Assembly (NCBI RefSeq): GCF_004339095.1
Contig: NZ_SMGQ01000018.1
Span: forward strand, 1-64,000
Direction of reading: 5' to 3'
Origin: Natranaerovirga hydrolytica
Lineage (GTDB): Bacteria; Bacillota; Clostridia; Lachnospirales; DSM-24629
DNA length: 64,000 nt
The notes beneath the pieces were generated by a model that searched no databases, was not told the DNA's origin, and saw nothing but the letters and a program-made list of their open reading frames with translations. Shown piece by piece: positions 17,799 through 27,029 of the stretch. The position numbers and the translations under genes are program-made. How positions within the stretch are numbered: the stretch's first letter is position 1; every line of letters begins with the position of its first letter.

Positions 17799-19166
17799 TT
17801 ATCTCTTTTTTTTGGCCCAATCTTTTTTGTTCTCTTGTTTGCTTCTAGCTATGCCTAATGCATCGGCTGGTACATCTTTATTTATAGTAGAACCTGCTGC
17901 TGTGTATGCATTTTCACCCACTTTAACTGGTGAAATTAAATTGGTATTGCATCCAATAAATGCATTGTCTTCTATAATGGTCTTATTTTTTTCTTTTCCA
18001 TTATAATTGACCACTACTGTACCGCAACCAAAATTAACACCTTTACCCACTTGTGCATCACCAATGTATGTTAAATGAGATACTTTTGTACCGTCTCCAA
18101 TAGATGCATTTTTGATTTCTACAAAGTCCCCTATTTTTATATTACTACCTATTTTAGAGTTTGGTCGAATATATGCAAAAGGACCTATTGTGGTATTCTT
18201 GCCTACTTCACTCTCTAATATAACCGTTTGTTCGATGGAACACCCTTTTGCAATGATAGAATCTTTTATTCTTGTATTGAGACCAATGATACACTCCTCA
18301 CCAACTTTAGTCTTTCCTTCTATCATAACGCTAGGATAGATTGTTGTATCTTTGCCTATTGTGGCGTCTTTACTGATATACGTATTTTCTGGGTTAATAA
18401 TCGTAACCCCTTCTTCCATCCAGTAATGATTAATTCTTTCTTGAATTACTTTTTGAGCTTGTGCCAATTGGACTCTTGAGTTAACCCCTAGAATTTCTGA
18501 CGGATCTTCCGTACACATTGTATTGACTTTATAATTTTTTCCTAAAGCAATGCTTAATGTATCTGGTAAATAATATTCGCCTTGTGCATTATCATTATTA
18601 ACCAAATCCAATGACTCATACAATACTTTTGAATCATAAATATACATACCTGAATTGATTTCATTTACCATTCTTTCCTCAGAAGTGGCATCCTTTTCTT
18701 CCACACTTTTTATAAAATTGCCATTTACATCTTTAATGATTCTACCATAGCCTTTTGGATCATTGACCTTTGTGCTTAAAACGGTTATGGCATTTTTTGC
18801 TTGACTATGGTAGTCTTTTAATTTTATAAGTGTATCACCTGTAATAAGAGGTGTATCACCAAATAAAATGATTGTTTGACCTTTTTCTCCAATAAACTCT
18901 TTTGCTTGCATAACCGCATGCCCTGTTCCTAGTTGTTCTTCTTGGGTAACAAATTGGACATCATCATATGTTGTTTCTTTTACAAGTTCACTTTTATGTC
19001 CGACTACCACACATATTTCTTTTGCTCCTGCTTCTTTTGCCGATTCTATAACATAGTCTAATAATGGTTTATCTAATATTTTATGTAATACTTTAGGTGT
19101 TTTTGATTTCATTCTTGTGCCTTGACCTGCAGCTAATATAACTGCTTTCAAATTATCCATTTTCAT
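17799..19166 (-). CDS. glmU: Bifunctional UDP-GlcNAc pyrophosphorylase / GlcN-1-P acetyltransferase
   Basis: Makes UDP-GlcNAc for peptidoglycan. The 455 residues have an N-terminal uridyltransferase with LAAGQGTRMKSKTPKVLHKI and FGDTPLITG, and a C-terminal left-handed beta-helix acetyltransferase from about residue 255 (FAYIRPNSKIGSNIKIGDFV, FGCGTVVVNYNG). AAGGA lies 6 nt before the ATG; an ATG two codons on is also possible. In most Clostridia spoVG is immediately upstream; here about 8.8 kb of other genes intervene. Confidence 0.97.
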   Translation of the reverse strand: MKMDNLKAVILAAGQGTRMKSKTPKVLHKILDKPLLDYVIESAKEAGAKEICVVVGHKSELVKETTYDDVQFVTQEEQLGTGHAVMQAKEFIGEKGQTIILFGDTPLITGDTLIKLKDYHSQAKNAITVLSTKVNDPKGYGRIIKDVNGNFIKSVEEKDATSEERMVNEINSGMYIYDSKVLYESLDLVNNDNAQGEYYLPDTLSIALGKNYKVNTMCTEDPSEILGVNSRVQLAQAQKVIQERINHYWMEEGVTIINPENTYISKDATIGKDTTIYPSVMIEGKTKVGEECIIGLNTRIKDSIIAKGCSIEQTVILESEVGKNTTIGPFAYIRPNSKIGSNIKIGDFVEIKNASIGDGTKVSHLTYIGDAQVGKGVNFGCGTVVVNYNGKEKNKTIIEDNAFIGCNTNLISPVKVGENAYTAAGSTINKDVPADALGIARSKQENKKDWAKKKR

Positions 19167-19234
19167 CCACCATCCTTCATATTCTTCATTGTTATTTTAC
19201 AATACCTATTTTAGTAATGCAATAACACATTCTA

Positions 19235-19281
19235 TTTTAAAACAGAAGGCTATGATGATTTTTTATCATTATAGCCTTCTG
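19235..19281 (-). terminator. Terminator after ABC transporter operon
   Basis: Minus strand CAGAAGGCTATAATGAT / ATCATCATAGCCTTCTG (17 bp, one mismatch, 5-nt loop), then TTTTAAAATA. It starts right after the ATPase stop codon. Confidence 0.9.
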
Positions 19282-19283
19282 CT

Positions 19284-20990
19284 TTATAGAATTCCTGAAG
19301 CTTTTATTAGATTCCTAGTGTATTCTTTTTTAGGATTATTTAAAAGATTTTTAGCATTGCCTTCCTCTACGATATCTCCTTTGTACATAACATAAATCCT
19401 ATCTGCTATTTTTCTTGATAAAGCCAAATCATGCGTAATATATAACATAGAAAATCCTTTTTTATTTTGCAAACCTTTTAATAATCTTATAATATTTGCT
19501 TGAGTTGATGGATCCAACATTGAACTAATTTCATCTGCTATTAATACCTTAGGCTCTAAAATCAAACTCCTAGCTATGGCTACTCTTTGCCTTTGCCCAC
19601 CACTCAATTTATAACATTTATTTTTTAAAAAATGCTCATCTTGTGGCAGTTGAACATCTTTTAAAACCTTTTTCACTTCATTTATTCTGTCTTCTTTATT
19701 TCCTATCTTTTGTATTTCTAATGGTTCACTAATAACTTCCTCTACTGTTAATTTTTCATTTGTAGCAGATAAAGGATCTTGGAAAATCATTTGCATCCCA
19801 TTTTTTTTAGAAGTTTCATTAAACTTTACAACTTCTCTATTTTCAAATAGTATCTTGCCTGTATCTGGATTTAAAACCCCTATTAAAATCTCTGCTAATG
19901 TACTCTTTCCAGAGCCTGTCTCTCCAATAACAGCAACCACTTCTCCTGACTTTATAACTATATTACAATTGTGACACGCTGGAATTTTTTGATTCTTATC
20001 TTTATACGTTTTACTAATATTTTCAGCTTTTAATATTGTTACAATCCCTCCACGAACACAAGATATTTGCCTACTATTTGAAATTTTTTTAATCTCAGGC
20101 CTTTTTCTAGCACATTCATTTATCCTTTGATTGCATCGATTATAGAAAGGGCATCCTATGGTGTTGTTTTGAGTATCCCCTTCAATTTCTCCTGGAATGC
20201 CCCATAAATCCCTATAAGTATTAACTTCTGGTGAGGCTCCAACCAATCCTCTTGTATATGGATGAAATGGATTGTTGATGACTTCTGTAGTATTGCCTTG
20301 TTCAACAATGTTACCTAAGTACATTACTATTACTTTCGATGTTAATTTTTCTATTATTTGTATTTCATGAGATATGATAATCATACTTTTTTCTTTTTTT
20401 AAATCATTTAATAAGTCTACTATTTCTTTTTTTGATAGAGAATCTAAAGCCGTTGTGGGTTCATCTATAATTAATATGTCTGGATCACAAGATAAAGCCA
20501 TAGCGATTAAAAATTTTTGTCTCATACCACCAGATATCTGATGAGGATACCGATTAACCCATTTATAATCTAACTTGACTTTATTAAAAACATCTATTAT
20601 TGTTTTTAATCGTGTTTCTTTATTCATTTCTTTTTTATGTCTTATGATTGCTTCTTCTATCTGTTCTTTTAAAGTTAAAACCGGATTCAAGATGTCTAAA
20701 CTATTTTGAAACACAATGGCAATTTTATCCCACCTGTATTCATTCCACTTTTTTTCATCAAACGCATTTAAATTTAGGTGATTGTAATAAATCTCCCCTT
20801 TTACTGTTGCTTCTTTATTGAGCAAACCCATTAAAGCTTTCCCAATGGAACTTTTGCCACTGCCTGATTCACCAATAATCCCTATACTTTCTCCTAGTTG
20901 TAATTTAAGGCTTATATTATTAACCGCAAAACTACTGCCTTGATTGTATTGTATGTATAGATTTTCAACACTTAAGCTTTTTTCATTCAT
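19284..20990 (-). CDS. Fused double ATPase of an Opp/Nik-type ABC transporter
   Basis: Two complete ABC ATPase domains in one 568-residue chain, equal to a DppD-DppF or NikD-NikE fusion. Domain 1 has Walker A GESGSGKSS (40-48) and signature ISGGMRQ (152-158), followed by the DppD-type Cys cluster (C280, C286, C293, C311). Domain 2 has Walker A GETGSGKST (356-364) and LSGGQRQ. It energises import by the two permeases upstream; the substrate is not set by sequence. It is last gene of the padR/methyltransferase region. A Fur-like site upstream of the methyltransferase points to metal-complex uptake (inference). Confidence 0.93.
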   Translation of the reverse strand: MNEKSLSVENLYIQYNQGSSFAVNNISLKLQLGESIGIIGESGSGKSSIGKALMGLLNKEATVKGEIYYNHLNLNAFDEKKWNEYRWDKIAIVFQNSLDILNPVLTLKEQIEEAIIRHKKEMNKETRLKTIIDVFNKVKLDYKWVNRYPHQISGGMRQKFLIAMALSCDPDILIIDEPTTALDSLSKKEIVDLLNDLKKEKSMIIISHEIQIIEKLTSKVIVMYLGNIVEQGNTTEVINNPFHPYTRGLVGASPEVNTYRDLWGIPGEIEGDTQNNTIGCPFYNRCNQRINECARKRPEIKKISNSRQISCVRGGIVTILKAENISKTYKDKNQKIPACHNCNIVIKSGEVVAVIGETGSGKSTLAEILIGVLNPDTGKILFENREVVKFNETSKKNGMQMIFQDPLSATNEKLTVEEVISEPLEIQKIGNKEDRINEVKKVLKDVQLPQDEHFLKNKCYKLSGGQRQRVAIARSLILEPKVLIADEISSMLDPSTQANIIRLLKGLQNKKGFSMLYITHDLALSRKIADRIYVMYKGDIVEEGNAKNLLNNPKKEYTRNLIKASGIL

Positions 20991-21000
20991 AATGATTACC

Positions 21001-21843
21001 TCACACTTTTATATTATAGCTTTTTTCTAATTCTTTGCCCAAAAAAGCAAATGATGTAATTAAGATCATCAAAAAAGCTACTGGGAATACAAGCCACCAT
21101 TTCCAAAAATTTGTATAATAAATTCCTGAAAAATTAATAGCTCTATTAATAATCATTCCCCAACTCTTTGAAACTGGGTTTCCCAAGCCTAAAAACGCAA
21201 GTCCCGCTTCTGCGAGAATGGCTTTTTTCATAACTCTTATCATACTAATCATTAAAATAGGTGTGATTTCAAGTTTGAAATGTTTGTTTAGCAAATAAAA
21301 AAAACTAGCCCCATAACTTTTCGAAGCAATAATATATTTTTCTTTTTTTATAGAAATTATTTTAGAGCGGGCTATTCTTGCTGGGTGAATCCATGAAAAG
21401 ATTGATATTACCAAAATAATTGTTTTGATATTACCTCCTAAGTAAGCTCCTAACACAATCATCATTGGTAATTCTGGTACAACCATCATAATATCGCCTA
21501 TTCTTAAAAAAACTTTTTCTATTTTTCCACCATAATATCCTGCTAATATACCCATGATACTTCCACCTATACTGGCTAAAATTGCAGTTGTAAAGCCCAC
21601 TATCATGCTTAATCTAGCTCCATAGGTGATTTGCGCCCAAATGTCTATTCCCAAATCATCTGTCCCTAGCCAATGGTTGTGGCTTGGCGGCAACAAGACT
21701 TGTCCTGAAGGTACATTGTATGGAAATTTAGCTATTTTATTAGAAAAAAGACCCATTAAGATTATCATTATGATAATGAGCAAACTCATTTTACCTACAA
21801 TACTCATATTTTTAAAACTGTTCTTAATGATTGCTTTCATCAT
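21001..21843 (-). CDS. ABC transporter permease, DppC/NikC type
   Basis: 280-residue inner-membrane permease with an N-terminal helix, a DppC-type loop (LLPPSHNHWLGTDDLGIDIW) and about five further helices in a BPD_transp_1 domain; the EAA-like segment is near YIIASKSYGASFFYLLNKH. Its ATG overlaps the stop of the upstream permease (ATGA), so the two are translationally coupled and should form the DppB/DppC heterodimer pore. Confidence 0.93.
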   Translation of the reverse strand: MMKAIIKNSFKNMSIVGKMSLLIIIMIILMGLFSNKIAKFPYNVPSGQVLLPPSHNHWLGTDDLGIDIWAQITYGARLSMIVGFTTAILASIGGSIMGILAGYYGGKIEKVFLRIGDIMMVVPELPMMIVLGAYLGGNIKTIILVISIFSWIHPARIARSKIISIKKEKYIIASKSYGASFFYLLNKHFKLEITPILMISMIRVMKKAILAEAGLAFLGLGNPVSKSWGMIINRAINFSGIYYTNFWKWWLVFPVAFLMILITSFAFLGKELEKSYNIKV

Positions 21844-22802
21844 TCACCATCCACCCTTGGGTCTATTTTTTGATATAAAATTTCTGCAAGAATATTGCTC
21901 ATTAAAACTAAAAACATAATGATTAAAAAAATACCTTGAACCAATATATAGTCTCTAACCATTACTGCCTCTCTCATCAGCCTACCTACACCTGGATAAG
22001 CAAAAACATTCTCTACTAATATAGCGCCACCAAACATGCCTCCCATGCTCATTAAAATTCTAGTAAGAATGGGAATTAATGCATTTTTTAATGCATGCTT
22101 AAAGACAATTCTTTTTCTTTTTAATCCTTTTGCTTTTGCAGTTACTAAATAATTTTTGGATAAAATGACTAACATACTGCTTCTCGTTAACAAAAAGAAG
22201 TTACCTACTCTAGAAATAACCAGCGTACCTATAGGAAGAAAACCATGCCTTATAACATCACCTAAATACTTTATTGGACTGTCAAAAGTTGCAAATGGTG
22301 TAATACCTCCTGATAAAGGAAACCATTTTAAATGGGCTGCAAATAAAAATAATAACAGTATTCCAATTAAAAAAGCTGGCGATTCTGATACAACTACCAT
22401 GCCACCATACAGTATATTATCCAGTCGAGTTCCTTTTTTAAAAGCGGCTATACTTCCTAATACAATACCTAGAATACTGCTGATTATCAAAGACACCATC
22501 ACCATAAAAAAAGTCCAACCTAACCGATTAAAAATAATGTCTTTTACAGGCATATTGTAATATATACTAAAGCCTAAATGCCCTTTACTTAATTGAATAA
22601 TATAATTAAAATACTGTTTATATAGAGGTTCATCTAACCCATAATAGCTTTTATATTGATTAATTTGTTCTTGAGTAAATCGTACGCTAACTTCTCCATC
22701 TTCCACTGATAAATTAGTAAAAGGATCCCCAGGCATTAACCTAGGAAGAAAAAATATTATTGATACAATAATAATTACTGTTAGAGCGTAATTTTTAACC
22801 AT
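21840..22802 (-). CDS. ABC transporter permease, DppB/NikB type
   Basis: 320-residue permease with an N-terminal helix followed by FFLPRLMPGDPF, the normal DppB/NikB start, and about six helices. The EAA loop region is YLVTAKAKGLKRKRIVFKHALKNALIP. AGAGAGGT precedes the ATG, 4 nt after the stop of the binding-protein gene. It partners the DppC-like gene downstream. Confidence 0.93.
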   Translation of the reverse strand: MVKNYALTVIIIVSIIFFLPRLMPGDPFTNLSVEDGEVSVRFTQEQINQYKSYYGLDEPLYKQYFNYIIQLSKGHLGFSIYYNMPVKDIIFNRLGWTFFMVMVSLIISSILGIVLGSIAAFKKGTRLDNILYGGMVVVSESPAFLIGILLLFLFAAHLKWFPLSGGITPFATFDSPIKYLGDVIRHGFLPIGTLVISRVGNFFLLTRSSMLVILSKNYLVTAKAKGLKRKRIVFKHALKNALIPILTRILMSMGGMFGGAILVENVFAYPGVGRLMREAVMVRDYILVQGIFLIIMFLVLMSNILAEILYQKIDPRVDGE

Positions 22803-22806
22803 TTTT

Positions 22807-24390
22807 TTACCTCTCTAAATAAGAAAGTTTGTTATGGGTTGCTTTATTGTGATCATAACGAAACATCCACCCATCATAATGACCGTGGCGGTATACATTG
22901 TTATCAACCGGTCCATATAACATAATTATAGGTACTTCTTCTGCAATAAGCTCTTGGAGCTGAAAAACAAGTTCTTTCCTTTTATCATTATCCAGTTCTT
23001 TATCTTGTTCGATTAATAATTGCTGTATTTCTTCATTATAATAACCCGGTAAACTTCCTTCACCATATGTGTTTGACAAGTAAGATGGATCACTGCCCAT
23101 ACCTCCTGAATTTATTAATACCAATTCATATTTTCCTTCTACGACAGCACCATCCCTAGCTCTGTTGTCAACACTTTCAATTTTTAATTCGATGCCAACT
23201 TCTCTAAAGTCATTTTGAATCAGTTCTGCTATTCTTATTTCATCATTTGAATTTCCTGTTAATAATTCAAAGGTTAATTGTGTATCTTCTAGTAATTCTT
23301 TTGCTTGTTCCAAGTTGTATTCATAGTCTTTAACATTATTGTTGTACCAATAATGCACTGAAGGAACATAACCCATACTTGCAATTTCTCCTGAACCTCT
23401 TTCAACTACATCAATTAAGTTTTGCTGATCAATGGCATACGCCATACCTTGTCTAATATTTAATTCCTTTAATTCATCTCGCTTTTCCATATTTAGCAGT
23501 AATCGATAACTATGATATGAGTGCTTACTTATTAACGTAAATTCTGAATCATCCTTATACCTTGAAATGAGGTCTGCACTTACATTAATTAAATCAATTT
23601 CTTCATTTTCAAAAGCCATTATCGTATCACTTACTGGAACCCATTCAATGTAATCTACTTTTTGATTTAATCCCCAATAATTATCAAATGCTTTATATCT
23701 GTATGTGCCTTCTTGTAAATTATAGGATTCCATTACAAATGGACCACTTCCAATAACCTTACCTTCTCCATCATATGACTTTGGATCTTCTATTGACTCC
23801 CATATATGTTTTGGTATAATTCTCATAAACCCGACGTCGGTAAAATAACTAGGGTTTGGCGAGTTTAATGTTATTTTTACCGTCAAAGCATCTAATACTT
23901 CTGTAGATTCAATGATATATTCATCGTGTACGTATAATGCGTTGGATACCGGTGAATGTTTTTTGTAATAATCAAAAGTAAATTTAACATCTTCTGCTGT
24001 TAACAATTCACCATCTTGCCAAAAAACATCTTCTTCCAAGAAAAAAATATATTCTAATCCATCTTCACTAATCTCCCAATCTTTTGCAAGCCAAGGAATA
24101 TTCCCTTCTTCATCTTTTTCTATCAAAGAATCATAAATCAAATGCATTTTTGATATCCCTGGTCCTCTTGATACATGTCTAAATGGATTCGGCAAACCGC
24201 TATCACCGCCTGATAACCTTATAATTTTTTCTTCCATTGTATCATTATCATTTATTGCTTGTTTGCTACTATCATTTTCTGCGCTCCCTTTCAAAGTCTC
24301 GCTTTGACTCTGTTCTTGACTGCAACCAATTAATAATGTCAGTAGAATTAATAAACTGGTTATTATGATCTGTTTCTTATACGTTTTCAT
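22807..24390 (-). CDS. Family 5 extracellular solute-binding lipoprotein
   Basis: Substrate-binding component of the transporter. The 527 residues have a signal peptide with lipobox LLIGC (Cys23), a short Ser/Asn/Asp-rich linker and an SBP_bac_5 fold (LSGGDSGLPNPFRHVSRGPG, LAKDWEISEDGLEYIFFLEEDVFWQDG, RQGMAYAIDQQNL). Family members bind peptides, nickel, heme or metal-opine complexes; sequence reading alone cannot choose. AGAGGAGG precedes the ATG. It is 12 nt downstream of the methyltransferase, so co-transcribed with it. Confidence 0.9.
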   Translation of the reverse strand: MKTYKKQIIITSLLILLTLLIGCSQEQSQSETLKGSAENDSSKQAINDNDTMEEKIIRLSGGDSGLPNPFRHVSRGPGISKMHLIYDSLIEKDEEGNIPWLAKDWEISEDGLEYIFFLEEDVFWQDGELLTAEDVKFTFDYYKKHSPVSNALYVHDEYIIESTEVLDALTVKITLNSPNPSYFTDVGFMRIIPKHIWESIEDPKSYDGEGKVIGSGPFVMESYNLQEGTYRYKAFDNYWGLNQKVDYIEWVPVSDTIMAFENEEIDLINVSADLISRYKDDSEFTLISKHSYHSYRLLLNMEKRDELKELNIRQGMAYAIDQQNLIDVVERGSGEIASMGYVPSVHYWYNNNVKDYEYNLEQAKELLEDTQLTFELLTGNSNDEIRIAELIQNDFREVGIELKIESVDNRARDGAVVEGKYELVLINSGGMGSDPSYLSNTYGEGSLPGYYNEEIQQLLIEQDKELDNDKRKELVFQLQELIAEEVPIIMLYGPVDNNVYRHGHYDGWMFRYDHNKATHNKLSYLER

Positions 24391-24402
24391 TTTTTTCCTC
24401 CT

Positions 24403-25203
24403 CTATTGTACTTTCCAATATAGCCATGCTAAATTGGAACAGACTTTCGTCTCTATCTCACCGTTTTTCATTAAGTTTTGTAAAGTGCTTTTAAATTTGT
24501 TTAAATCCATTCCAGCCTCTACCAAATAACTATATCGATCCATAGCTTCTTCAATGGTATACTGAATTAAGGTTTCTGACCCATAATACGCAATTTCTGG
24601 ATTAAATCCCCACAACCAAAGTATATTAAAAAACAACTGGACGATATTTCTGTCATTATGTGGATCATATCTTTGATCTATATTTAATTTTTCTTTTAAA
24701 TACACCTCTACACTATCTGTTTTTTTGATACTTCTACTAATAAAACAATACTGTTTAGACGCTTCAATCATTTTTTCAAGCGCAGCAATATTGTTAATAC
24801 CAGGACACATTGAAGAAAAAACCAAATCAAACTGTTTTTTCCAATTTCTTTCTTCTAAATTAGTTTCTACCCATTCAGCTTTAACATAAGAAACATTAAG
24901 TAAGTTTTCACTTTCTTTCTTTGCGTGGTTTAACATTTTTTGAGATATATCTGTACCCACTACTTTTTTTGCATACTCAGAAAAGCCAGTTGTATGTCTT
25001 CCTGTTCCACATCCAACATCCAAAACATTGGCTTCTTTATTCAAAATTTGCTTTGATTTTAGAAACTCAATTAATTCTTTGCTTTGATTTTGATCCATTT
25101 TCTTTACTCTTTCATAAAACACATCGGCTTTATCGTCCCAAAGAGCTTCATCGCTATTTCTTTTCATACTTTCCAATACTTGGATATAATCATTTAACTG
25201 CAT
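24403..25203 (-). CDS. Class I SAM-dependent methyltransferase
   Basis: 266-residue methyltransferase with motif I VLDVGCGTGRHT, an acidic residue after strand 2 (VVGTDIS) and VFSSMCPGINN in the motif IV region. The substrate is unknown. The start is ATG at 25203 with AGGAG 8 nt upstream; a GTG three codons earlier is too close. A Fur-box-like 19-mer lies 21 bp before the start. Being first in an operon with a binding protein, permeases and ATPases suggests that it modifies, or senses through modification, the imported compound (inference). Confidence 0.85.
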   Translation of the reverse strand: MQLNDYIQVLESMKRNSDEALWDDKADVFYERVKKMDQNQSKELIEFLKSKQILNKEANVLDVGCGTGRHTTGFSEYAKKVVGTDISQKMLNHAKKESENLLNVSYVKAEWVETNLEERNWKKQFDLVFSSMCPGINNIAALEKMIEASKQYCFISRSIKKTDSVEVYLKEKLNIDQRYDPHNDRNIVQLFFNILWLWGFNPEIAYYGSETLIQYTIEEAMDRYSYLVEAGMDLNKFKSTLQNLMKNGEIETKVCSNLAWLYWKVQ

Positions 25204-25223
25204 TTCACACACTCCTAATTTAT

Positions 25224-25242
25224 GATATTGATTACCATTATC
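25224..25242 (-). promoter_or_regulatory. Fur-box-like site before methyltransferase/ABC operon
   Basis: GATATTGATTACCATTATC matches the classical 19-bp Fur box GATAATGATAATCATTATC at 16 of 19 positions. It lies 21 bp upstream of the methyltransferase start, where bound repressor would block transcription. Fur, Zur or another family member could be the binder. Confidence 0.6.
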
Positions 25243-25261
25243 ATTGATTTTTTATAAAATT

Positions 25262-25289
25262 ACCTTCGTACCACCTTGGGCACAAAGGT
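25262..25289 (-). terminator. Hairpin between padR and the methyltransferase
   Basis: Minus-strand RNA ACCTTTGTGCC pairs with GGTACGAAGGT over 11 bp (two G-U), with loop CAAGGT, followed by AATTTTAT. It may be a weak terminator or attenuator after padR; as DNA it is also an imperfect operator-like dyad. Confidence 0.5.
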
Positions 25290-25296
25290 TTATTTT

Positions 25297-25638
25297 TTAT
25301 TGATTTAATTGCCTATATGTTTCTAAAAAGTACTTTAAATTTGCCAATCTAGATTCTATATCTTTTTCCCACTCTTTTAGTTCTTTAAATCCTACTTCAG
25401 TAATTGTATAAACTTTCTTAGCAGGGCCTTTTTCTGGATTCTCCCATTTAAATTCAACGGCTCCATTACTTTCTAACTCCTTTAGACATCTATATATTGC
25501 TCCCGTATCCACATTAAAATTAGGCAGCGTTTCTGATAAGACAGTATATACGCCTCCGCCATGATTATCTTCTTTCGCCAAAGCTAATAAAATAAACGCA
25601 TTTAGATGTCTAAAATTTTTTCCTTTCATTACACTCAT
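25297..25638 (-). CDS. PadR-family transcriptional regulator
   Basis: 113-residue winged-helix protein with the PadR pattern: FILLALAKEDNHGGGVYTVLSE (helix 1-2 region), VDTGAIYRCLKELESNGAVEFKW (recognition helix) and GPAKKVYTITEVGFKELKEW (wing and C-terminal helix). AGGAGG lies 8 nt before the ATG. It has a strong promoter at 25769-25797 with a palindrome over the -10, probably its own operator. It is the likely local regulator of the methyltransferase-transporter genes downstream. Confidence 0.92.
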   Translation of the reverse strand: MSVMKGKNFRHLNAFILLALAKEDNHGGGVYTVLSETLPNFNVDTGAIYRCLKELESNGAVEFKWENPEKGPAKKVYTITEVGFKELKEWEKDIESRLANLKYFLETYRQLNQ

Positions 25639-25766
25639 TATGATTCCTCCTAGATAACAAACTTGTTAGTGTAAATGTAATAATAATTCAAACTTATTTT
25701 ATCACATCTACTGCCGAAGTTAAAATTTGTTTCTAGGAAACAGATTAACATAACGCACTGTTGTTT

Positions 25767-25797
25767 ACAGTATACTGTTGTTTGCATTTGTTGTCAA
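25767..25797 (-). promoter_or_regulatory. padR promoter with operator-like palindrome
   Basis: Minus strand TTGACA (25792-25797), 17 bp, TATACT (25769-25774). The perfect palindrome ACAGTATACTGT (25767-25778) covers the -10, and AAACAACAGT occurs on each side of it. This is a strong sigma-A promoter with a probable PadR autoregulatory site. Confidence 0.75.
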
Positions 25798-25830
25798 GAG
25801 ATTTTTTATGCTCACTTGTTTCTTAAAAGG

Positions 25831-25868
25831 AAACTGACTCCCAAGGATTTTGAGATGGCACTTTCATT
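25831..25868 (+). repeat. Structured dispersed repeat, partial copy G
   Basis: Matches the 3' 35 nt of hairpin 1 of copy A at 28 positions, including CTCCCAAGGATTT and the terminal CTTTC. The 5' arm and second hairpin are missing or diverged. It lies 22 bp past the anti-sigma stop codon, in the same orientation as copy B on the other side of the sigma operon. Confidence 0.55.
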
Positions 25869-25889
25869 TAAAATTTACAATGATAATTT

Positions 25890-27029
25890 TTAATACGGTA
25901 AACTCAATTGAATATCCGTAATATGAATGCCACAAATTTCCTCTATCTCTATTAATTCTAATATGCGCTCAGGTCTATCTTGAATCACTATACCATAGGA
26001 TTTTATACCATATTCATTAACGTAACTGAGTACTTCTTCATAATATTCTTTATGGATAAATCTATCATTTAAATTTCTTAAGGTATCACCATGGTCAATT
26101 TGAAAGTTGAGTAAGGATTTAAAGTGTTTCTCATACATTTCTCCTGTTAACTTTTCATTGGCTTCTAACGCTAAAGTATAATAAGGATATTTTTCATTGT
26201 TTTCAATAAATAAAAACCCTGTTCCTGATGGTTCAAAACCAATTAAAGGCAAAACTTGTTGATGCTTTTGAGAGTTTCTAATACCAACCCATGCAATACG
26301 ATAGTCTTGGGATAAGCCAGACAGTTCTTCCATTGTTAAATCTTCATCAAAAGAAAGGTAGGCTTTGACCGTCGTATACGAAGGTGCATTTTTTAACTTA
26401 CTAATCTCTCTATTAATTCTTTCTTCGCTCATTTCATAAGATGGATAAGAGCCATGAACAAAGACGTTCAAAGGAATGCTAGACCAAAATGCATCATCTA
26501 TACTTAAAATTCCTTTATTAATATTACCGTAATAATACTCTATTTTACCTGTGAATGTATTCCACCTTCGAACCGCTAATGAATATTTGCCTATTCCTGT
26601 ATTATCAGCTGATATTGTACTACCAACTGATGCAGCATGGTGTAGCCTTGTATAGTTATCCATTAATATGGTTAAATCCTTTGAATACTCATTAATAGTT
26701 GTTTCATTTGGGTCATAATACAACTTATTTAAATAAGGAGAAACAATCGTTTGAAGTGTAATTAATATGAGCATTACAATAGCGACTGAACCTAGTATGA
26801 CTTTATTATTTCTTTTTCTTATGTCTTTTCGAATTTTATTAATAATCTGTGTATTATCTTCACAGGTCTTTGAATCTAAATCCAAGTCACTTTTTAAATC
26901 CAAATCAAAACTTTCATCAATATACTCGTTTAACAGTTTTAACTTTTCTATTTCATCTTCTACTATTTTTATTTCTTCCTTGGTAGCTGTGTTGTCTTTA
27001 TATTTTTTAATTAACTCTTTAAAATTCAT
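25890..27029 (-). CDS. Membrane-bound anti-sigma factor
   Basis: Probable regulator of the ECF sigma factor encoded just upstream. The 379 residues comprise a cytoplasmic N-terminal part (about 1-75, Lys/Glu/Asp-rich), one membrane helix (about 79-98) and a large extracytoplasmic region that looks like the Sigma_reg_C type (VKAYLSFDEDLTMEELSGL, VGIRNSQKHQQVLPLIGFEPSGTGF). The start is ATG 27029 with GAGGAGG 6 nt upstream; the ATG two codons before lies on the Shine-Dalgarno. It overlaps the sigma gene by 11 nt, so they are translationally coupled. Confidence 0.85.
   Translation of the reverse strand: MNFKELIKKYKDNTATKEEIKIVEDEIEKLKLLNEYIDESFDLDLKSDLDLDSKTCEDNTQIINKIRKDIRKRNNKVILGSVAIVMLILITLQTIVSPYLNKLYYDPNETTINEYSKDLTILMDNYTRLHHAASVGSTISADNTGIGKYSLAVRRWNTFTGKIEYYYGNINKGILSIDDAFWSSIPLNVFVHGSYPSYEMSEERINREISKLKNAPSYTTVKAYLSFDEDLTMEELSGLSQDYRIAWVGIRNSQKHQQVLPLIGFEPSGTGFLFIENNEKYPYYTLALEANEKLTGEMYEKHFKSLLNFQIDHGDTLRNLNDRFIHKEYYEEVLSYVNEYGIKSYGIVIQDRPERILELIEIEEICGIHITDIQLSLPY

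Noticed and set aside
25262-25289. AAGGTGGTACG text as a T-box
   Set aside because: The T-box needs GGGTGGTACCGCG with a specifier stem; here neither is present and the downstream gene is not amino-acid related.
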